DNA from: Caprella mutica
Lineage: Eukaryota > Arthropoda > Malacostraca > Amphipoda > Caprellidae
DNA length: 64,000 nt
NCBI GenBank assembly: GCA_947561585.1
Contig: CANNZV010001121.1
Coordinates: 186,001-250,000 of the forward strand
Direction of reading: 5' to 3'
Shown here: one piece after another, positions 57,541-64,000 of the stretch
Position numbering within the stretch: position 1 is the first letter of the stretch
How the letters are laid out: the number at the start of each line of letters is the position of its first letter
Program-made: the position numbers and the translations under genes
The notes under the pieces: generated by a model
Databases searched by the model: none
What the model was told of the DNA's origin: nothing
Seen by the model: the letters and a program-made list of their open reading frames with translations, nothing else

Positions 57541-58275
57541 ACTATCAACATTTTCAATATTATTTCAACATTTTCAATATTACTTCAACATTTTCAATAT
57601 TTTCAATATTTTCTATATTATATAAAAATTATTTCAACATTTTCAATGATATTTCAACATGCTCTATATTATATCAAAATTATTTTAACATTTTCAATAT
57701 TATTTCAACATGTTCTATATTATATCAAAATTATTTTAACATTTTCAATACTATTTCACATATTCAAATATAATTTCAACATTTTCAACATTATTTCAAC
57801 ATTATTTCAACATTTTCAATATTATTTTTCTACATTTTCAATATTATTTCAACATTTTCAATATTATTTCAACATTTTCAATATTATTTCAACATTTTCA
57901 ATATTATTTCGACTTTTTTCAATATTATTTCAACATTTTCAATATTATTTCAATATTTTCAATATTATTTCAACTTTTTCAATATTATTTCAACATTTTC
58001 AATATTATTTCGACGTTTTCAATATTATTTCAACATTTTAAATATTATTTCAACATTTTAAATATTATTTCAACATTTTCAGTTTTATTTCAACATTTTC
58101 AATAATATTTCAACATTTTCAATATTATTTTAACATTTTCAATATCATTTCAACATTTTCAATATTATCTCAACATTTTCAATATTATCTCAACATTTTC
58201 AATATCATTTCAACATTTTCAATATTATTTCAACATTTTCAATATTATCTCAACATTTTCAATATTATTTCAACG
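57541..58275 (+). repeat. 20-bp AT-rich array (CAACATTTTCAATATTATTT), ~36 units
   Basis: Regular 20-bp units from about 57830 onward; irregular ones with TTCTATATTATAT inserts at the left. The 131-codon frame at 57646-58041, repeating FNIIST/FQHFQYYF, is a by-product of the array. Confidence 0.9.
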
Positions 58276-59145
58276 TAAATTTTCCTTTATCGTCATTGAT
58301 TAAATATTACCGAGCATTAAATCATAGGTAAATATGAAAAACTTTCATTTTTCGAATCTAGATAGATGAGAAGGTTTTTGATTCATTGAACTTCTTCAGA
58401 AGAATCTATCCAATTAAAGGAGTCCTGATTCGACAAACTTTCCAAAAAAAAATATCCGATTCATAAATCGAATTGAACGTTTACTCAAAAACGCTCCGGC
58501 TATTTTTTTTTCATGAAAGACTCGATATTGAGTCGCGTACTCTGATTCGATTACAGAGATGAAATATCGAATGAAGTGAATTACTGTTTGTTTTGATATC
58601 ATTAAAGAATTTGCGTCAGTCTATATTTCATGAAACGGATGCACAAACGGTTTGATGTCGAATTAGAATTTTACTTAAAAGTTCATAGATGAAGATTAAA
58701 CCTTGCGTAAATTATAAAGTGATGGACTTGTAATATAGTTGAAAAAAGAAATAATTCAAAAATTTAATACCTATGTAAACATTGAATTTTATCTACATTT
58801 TTTATTTAATTTTCAGGATGATCTTTTTGTAATTTATTTAGATATTGAATTACGTTAATGTTATTATTATCTAATATTTGTATTGCAAGCTCATCTTGAT
58901 GAAATTAATTGAAAATATGAATAACTATTCAAAAATGAAGTATGTTATTAACGCTAGAAATACAAAGCAGTCAATTTGACTGTTTTTTACTTTTCAAAAA
59001 TTTGTAACTCATAATTATTATTGATAAATACTTGAATGTTTTTTATAATATATATAAATATATATAATATTAGTAGGCACATATTATTGAAAAGTAAGGA
59101 GCAGTTAAATTGACTGTTCCTAGTGTTAATTAAAAGTCATAGCAG
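58276..59145. other. AT-rich, nothing recognised
   Basis: No supported ORF or array. Confidence 0.4.
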
Positions 59146-59222
59146 TTCGTGGTACCAAAGGGGTGCGCCACTCCCCTTCTCTTTCATTCACCACAGACAG
59201 CTTTAGGATAGAGCCCCTTGGG
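59146..59222 (-). repeat. Reversed fragment of the 2.6-3.6 kb repeat
   Basis: In reverse complement it reads GGGGCTCTATCCTAAAGCTG, TCTGTGGTGAATGAAAGAGA, AGGGGAGTGGCGCACCCC, matching about 3021-3090. This shows that the unit at 2640-3580 belongs to a dispersed family. Confidence 0.75.
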
Positions 59223-59395
59223 AGTCCATATGCGACTATCTTCCAGTGAAGAATAAAAAAGGGCCCTTCCTATTCTTCCATAATCCCACCGCACTATTCT
59301 TTCTGAGATTATACATTGCATACTTGATGTCTCGATATTGTCAGCTAACTTCGGCAATATTGTATTCCGGGAATTCAAGATCAATATACATACAG

Positions 59396-59764
59396 GCATA
59401 CCCGCTTTTATTATGTCTCACACTTATGACAATCAAATAAGTGTGGGACATATTTCTATATATTTCTCCATATATAGATAATATTTCAGGATTAACTTGG
59501 GTAATTTGGTTGGTAGTTTTCAGTTAGGCTGTTTTAAGACGTTACTTATGCAGATTAAATATAATTTTATGGTAAGTATTTAACATGAAATTATTTTTAT
59601 TATTTATTTCACTACATTAACTGTAGCAAATTGAAAACGAAAAACCAAATTACCAAAATTAATTACTCATAAGATATTTAATCGTTCAGCAAAAAGAAAA
59701 GCGAGACATGTCCCACACTTATTAGATTGTCATAAGTGTGAGACGTAATAAGAGCGGGGTATGC
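59396..59764. mobile_element. MITE, ~369 bp, with compound ~60-bp inverted ends
   Basis: The left arm GCATACCCGCTTTTATTATG continues with TCTCACACTTATGACAATCA and AATAAGTGTGGGACAT; the right arm repeats this in reverse with few changes. Inside each arm CACACTTAT and ATAAGTGTG form a second, smaller hairpin. The interior is AT-rich and non-coding. The target duplication is not clear. Confidence 0.75.
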
Positions 59765-62000
59765 ATGTACTAAAATAATGAAAAAAAATTAAATTGCATA
59801 ATATTGCTCGGAAATTCGGATAATTATTAACAATTATCCCTCTAAATCTGAGTTAAAATGAATATTGTACAACAGAATATCAAAGTCGGTAAGGTTGACT
59901 TCCAATGCTATTATAGCAAATATTGACTGTGTGTTGATCACGCGCAGTCAATATTGAGGATATTACGACATTTCTCAATACGAATTATTGAAATTGAAAG
60001 CATGTATGCAACTTTATATTGGGATAAAATTATGATGTTATCAGAACAAATATTGGGACACTATTTTGGGATAAAATTGGGACATTATTGGGACACTCTT
60101 GGGACACTATTTTGACGAAATTAACCTGTTTTCGTGATGTTCTATTCGACAAACAATTTGTATCTAAATTAAATGAACAGATAAATCGCAAATCAGTACA
60201 ACATTAAATTTAATTCATTTTACACATATAAAATTCGAAATGTATTCCATATACATATACATTAAAGTAACATTACTATTGTTAATTCATTGTTCTAAAT
60301 ATATTGTATTCCCTTTTTAGTTGGAACCAAAGATTTCAGTTGAAGCCACGGAATGGAGAACACATTCGTCTTGCAAGGTAAATGTAAACTGACTTTTATT
60401 TACTAAGTTAGATAACTTGGCTCTGCTGACAGTTACGTTTCAACAGGATTAATGGCAATATGGAGCTCATCCCATCAGTCCTACTTATAGTACCAGCTAG
60501 CATGTATTCATGAATTTATATTTATGTTTGCTATACTTTCCTTTTATTTAGAAAAGAAAATAATATTTTTGAATTATTGAAACTCCATTTAGTTAAATTT
60601 CATAAAATATTTTCGAATTTAAATTGAAAAAATTATTTTAATAAAAAATCCTATTTTTTTCAGTTTATGCCATGAATTGAAGGAAAAATATCGTAAATGA
60701 TCTATATCTATTATTTGTTAATAATAATATATCATCATCTAAAATGACTAAATAATTATTTGTTAAATCGGAAACCACAAACTAATTATAAAAGTAAATT
60801 CCAAATGGATTCTCCGATAACAAAGATTCACTTTACCGAATTCGAGCCATGGAACTCACTCCAAACAATCAATTCCAAAGTTTTACCGTAAAAATACTCA
60901 AAAATATAAGCAAACAAACGTAATCTTTTTTCCCGATCGCACAAAAACGAAGCAACGGTCCAAGCTCATTAAGAAGACTGGTGTCAACTCACAATAAAAT
61001 TCCGTCCCAGAGTTAACTCGGTAAAAAGTTTGAAATTGTGTTATCAAGTTACAAGAGTCCGCAGATTCTTTAGTACTGCAATTTGAATTGTAAATTGTCG
61101 CAGATCTCTTGAGGAGAATTATACTCCGGGGACTCAAAGCCTCAGATGCTGTGAATGAATAAAAAACTTATAATAAAGTACTTTATTACCTTCGCCAAAT
61201 TGTGTTTATATCAGCAATATTTATTTATTATTATTCATAATCTTGTTATTCGCATAACTGAAAAAGTTTTTAATCAAATTGTCTGAAAATTGGTGGGATG
61301 ATTGGTTATTATCCAGGAAACATTCGATTAGATTTTGGGAGTGATCGGGCAGAAGTTCAAGGTCAAAATCGATTGAGGCAGCGGCGATTTTTATTTTCCT
61401 TGTTTGTATTGAAAAAAAAGTTCTATTTATTGCATTTTGTAAATAAATAAATTGATATTGATTGCACGGTAATGAAAATTGGGACACTGGAAAATTACTT
61501 CAAGGATATATTACTTGAATCCATGCGAAATTTTGATGGTATTTTAACAATCAATTGCTTTATTGAAGATATGTTAAATAGCAAAATAATTGAAGATTGA
61601 CTACTTACTACCAATAGGTGATGAATAGTAGTAGATCTTGCTGGAAGGAAGAGCCTTCTAGATTTAGACACTAGATTTAGACACTCTACTAGATTTCTAT
61701 CTTCTAGATTTAGAAATGGGAAAGGATAAGAGATCTCCAGTTTATTTTGTGGAGAATCCCGATACCTAGTCAAGGAGAGATGAGGGTTTAAGAAGAAACC
61801 TTTTACCCTCGTGATATTCGAAAAATACGCAGGCAGGTCATAAGACACTAGTGCCTCCACTTTTAACAAAGTTGGCATCGGTCCTATGTCCAGACAGACC
61901 CAATTCAATGTCTTAAATGAAATGGCCAGGAACGTGGAGCCTATTTCCAGGCCTCCTATGAACAAGACCAATACGTGAAAGGGCATCTCGTAGACACAAA
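59765..62000. other. AT-rich, no supported gene
   Basis: A degenerate TTGGGACACTATT-type repeat lies at 60030-60115. Minus-strand frames of 79 (60898-61137), 88 (61221-61487) and 163 codons (61495-61986) have no recognisable domain. The longest is next to the mariner relic on the other strand and may overlap its decayed 5' part. TAGATTTAGACACT is tandemly repeated at 61660-61700. Confidence 0.35.
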
Positions 62001-62004
62001 ATTA

Positions 62005-62250
62005 CATGGAAACAAACTTTCATCATGTTTTTTCACAGATAATGCTAGAACTACCCTTAATGGTTCGGATGGATTGGTTAAAGCTTGGAACCTACTGGAG
62101 CTGTAACTCTACAACGGGTTCGCCACCAACAAGGAGGCGATGGCGTTATGTTTTGGGTGGACATCATACATAGGTGACACGTTAATTGGATTTTTCCAAG
62201 TACCAGATGGAGTAAAGCTAACAAGCCAAGCCTATTCATTGCATTTTTAG
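62005..62250 (+). pseudogene. maT-type mariner transposase fragment
   Basis: The reading from 62005 gives FFTDNARTTLNGSDG followed by W, matching the F(S/T)DE(S/A)R.TL.GPDGW block around the first catalytic Asp of maT-like mariners (the usual DE is DN here). A shifted frame at about 62106-62168 reads AVTLQRVRHQQGGDGVMFW, the conserved RRQQGGGGVMFW motif. The first frame then returns with IGDTLIGFFQVPDGVKLTSQAY, matching GDxLVGPFRVPDGVKxTS. A TAA lies at 62104-62106 and similarity ends at about 62250, before the second catalytic Asp. Two frameshifts and the truncation make it inactive. Confidence 0.75.
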
Positions 62251-62729
62251 CTGAGTACAGTTAAAATATTTTCAAAAATACATGAACGATCATAACTTTG
62301 TAAATTATGCATGGATTCAAATAATAGTTCAGTAGAATACTTACCTAGAAAAAATTTTGCGGTGACCATAGTTTCATTACAGTACGCTCAATATCATTTT
62401 AATTATTAACCAAATAGTGATGTGAAATAAAGCGATGGACACAGTTAAATTGTTAATAACAGAGTAAAAACTCTAATTAAATATTCACGCAAGCAGAATT
62501 ACAGATAATGTATACAATTATTCACTTTATTTTTTAGTTTACAACTGAATTAATATGAATACAGATAGCACTCATGAGAGATAAATATTTTCTTTATAAA
62601 TTAACTAACTAATATCAATACTTTCATCGAATGGTAGCTTTGAAATATTAATTTATTGATTGTAAACATTTTATACATACAAAATATAAGCATGTCACTC
62701 ATTTGCAAGAATATATAACCTCATTAACA
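62251..62729. other. AT-rich spacer
   Basis: Nothing recognised; the rest of the mariner could not be traced. Confidence 0.4.
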
Positions 62730-62945
62730 AAAAAACATGTATTTTTTAGTGTTATCCATATAGACATATAAATCTTAAATTACTGATTATTTTGATAATA
62801 GTTTCATAATTGTAGCTCAAAAATGTACCGCTAGAGAGGCTAAATGTCCTAACGATATACTACTAAATGTACGTAAATTACCTGTACTAAAATGCCTCTA
62901 CTGAAAAATAGCTTTTTTAGTTATGACAGTGTTCTCGCAAATGAA
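62730..62945 (+). repeat. Dispersed ~210-bp repeat, copy 2
   Basis: Same orientation as 52781-52995, with the blocks listed there. The first half is more diverged. Confidence 0.8.
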
Positions 62946-63590
62946 CGATATTATAATCTACTAAACGATTTTCAAAATTTATATCTATATCAATCTAAAA
63001 ATTTATTATGAATTCCTTTGAAATCTGATGCGAAATGATTCGTTCAAATTATTTTGAAATTGGCCGAGTGTAAGCAAAGATGAAAAAGAAGGAGATATCA
63101 CGGAAAGATTAGTTTTAAATTCGCTGAAATTGAAATGATTATTATAATATGTACAGAGGCCATGTAAAATGATTGCTATTCTCATTCATATTTAATTCTT
63201 TTCTATTTATTAGAAAGAAAGTTTAAAAAGAAAAAATTTCTATATTTGAATGAATATTGGATCTGGATTTAGTTTTAGATGAAAATGCGAGAGTGTGTTT
63301 TATTATACAACTTGAAGTGGTTTCATTCAACATTCTATTTCATTTTAAATTAGATAAATTTGAGAAAAAATATTGTTGATGAAATTCTTTTGTAAACTTA
63401 CATTGATACTCTATAGATAATTTTTTCAATATTGTATTCATTTTCATAAAATTAATTATTTAATTTTAGGTAAACCAACTATTAATTAGGTAAAATGTTA
63501 TAAGTTTATCCATTAATTCCATATAGATAAACTTCTATCAAAATTATAATTTGATATCTGGAGTAACAGTCGGGACAGAAACGGTTAAAC
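62946..63590. other. AT-rich spacer
   Basis: No ORF or repeat recognised. Confidence 0.4.
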
Positions 63591-63815
63591 GGGCCGTACA
63601 CACGTAGGGTTTTTTAAGTCTTTCCACCGGACTTTTTTCTAAGCTCCTCCTACTTTTTCCGCGAGAATATAAGAAAAAGGATATAATTATTATTTATTTG
63701 AGTTGGTATCCATGATAGCTAATAAATAATAATTATATCGTTTTTGGGAAAAGTAGGAGGAGCTTAGCAAAAAATCTGGTGGAAAGACTTAAAAAAACCT
63801 ACGTGTGTACGGCCC
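63591..63815. mobile_element. Nearly fully palindromic MITE, 225 bp
   Basis: GGGCCGTACACACGTAGG and TTAAGTCTTTCCACC, then AGCTCCTCCTACTTTT and ATATAATTATTATTTATT are all mirrored on the right, so each arm is about 105 bp with a short loop near 63705. It could fold into one long hairpin if transcribed. No target duplication is clear. Confidence 0.85.
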
Positions 63816-64000
63816 ATAATAGATTGTATGTTGGTTTTAATTAAAATTTTGTTCAATAACGAAACTTGATTTCAATCAACAAGAACTTCATAATTATATC
63901 AAATATTTTCACATTATGGATCATATTATATTGCTGAAGTCAAAAACAGTATTATTAAGCATAAACGAAAATATATCTGCATGCTATATAATGATTATTA
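63816..64000. other. AT-rich end of window
   Basis: Nothing recognised. Confidence 0.4.

Noticed and set aside
57646..58041. 131-codon ORF rich in Phe, Gln, Tyr, Ile
   Set aside because: Direct translation of the 20-bp AT-rich array; no start context or domain.
61495..61986. 163-codon minus-strand ORF
   Set aside because: No domain recognised and it abuts the decayed mariner on the other strand; kept only as a remark.

Overview
The window looks like a piece of an AT-rich insect nuclear genome. A hemipteran (planthopper-type) source is my guess; it rests on the TE mix and the TAGGTAGGTACCTAG-type simple sequence and is not proven. The evidence for a eukaryote is that there is no bacterial-style gene packing, no convincing intact protein-coding gene, and many decayed eukaryotic transposons: a BEL/Pao LTR retrotransposon, Tc1, maT-type mariner and pogo transposases, a hAT-like non-autonomous element, and several MITEs. 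No host exon with recognisable protein similarity was found. One weak candidate for a spliced non-coding transcript lies at about 855-2700.

Layout. 1-4.5 kb: AT-rich DNA with small inverted-repeat elements and a tandemly duplicated unit of about 360 bp. 4.5-8.5 kb: a direct duplication (4513-4970 and 6738-8485) whose second copy is split by a 1.25 kb foldback element; another foldback element (5383-6588) lies between the copies. 9.3-10.5 kb: two minisatellites. 11.0-16.5 kb: one arm of a roughly 5 kb inverted segmental duplication, carrying a Tc1-like relic folded into a 470-bp-arm hairpin. 17.1-18.3 kb: a hAT-like element containing a 31-bp minisatellite. 20.3-22.1 kb: an element with a psq-type HTH remnant, then two 17-bp arrays. 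24.1-25.1 kb: a 50-bp array. 25.9-27.2 kb: a pogo relic with TA target duplication. 27.7-28.6 kb: a 24-bp array. 29.4-36 kb: a 5'-truncated BEL/Pao element whose integrase is split by a 2.68 kb satellite-filled insertion (31134-33808). 39.2-44.1 kb: the other arm of the inverted duplication, carrying its own foldback insertion. 44.2-45.6 kb: more foldback elements. 46-46.8 kb: a 57-bp array. 48.8-50.8 kb: a 1.9 kb array of 19-20 bp units, most of which contain the AP-1 palindrome TGAGTCA. 52-64 kb: small arrays, a dispersed repeat pair, three MITE-like palindromes or fragments and a maT mariner pseudogene.

The most interesting signal is a set of foldback elements whose terminal inverted repeats are themselves short tandem arrays. 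Each has a different unit built on a GGCGGAAAA/TTTTCGCCG theme. Two of them (6799-8046 and 42080-43098) sit in one copy of a duplicated segment and are missing from the other copy in this same window, so filled and empty sites can be read directly. This gives 8-9 bp target duplications. Two elements (42080-43098 and 45206-45641) share the same pair of unlike 9-bp ends, GGTGACYGG and GSTTCTAGG, although their inner subrepeats differ. The same combination of inverted-repeat ends and inner minisatellites recurs in the insertion inside the BEL element, so minisatellite-bearing mobile elements may explain much of the roughly 10 kb of tandem repeat seen here. All repeat boundaries and similarities were read by eye; no alignment or database search was run.
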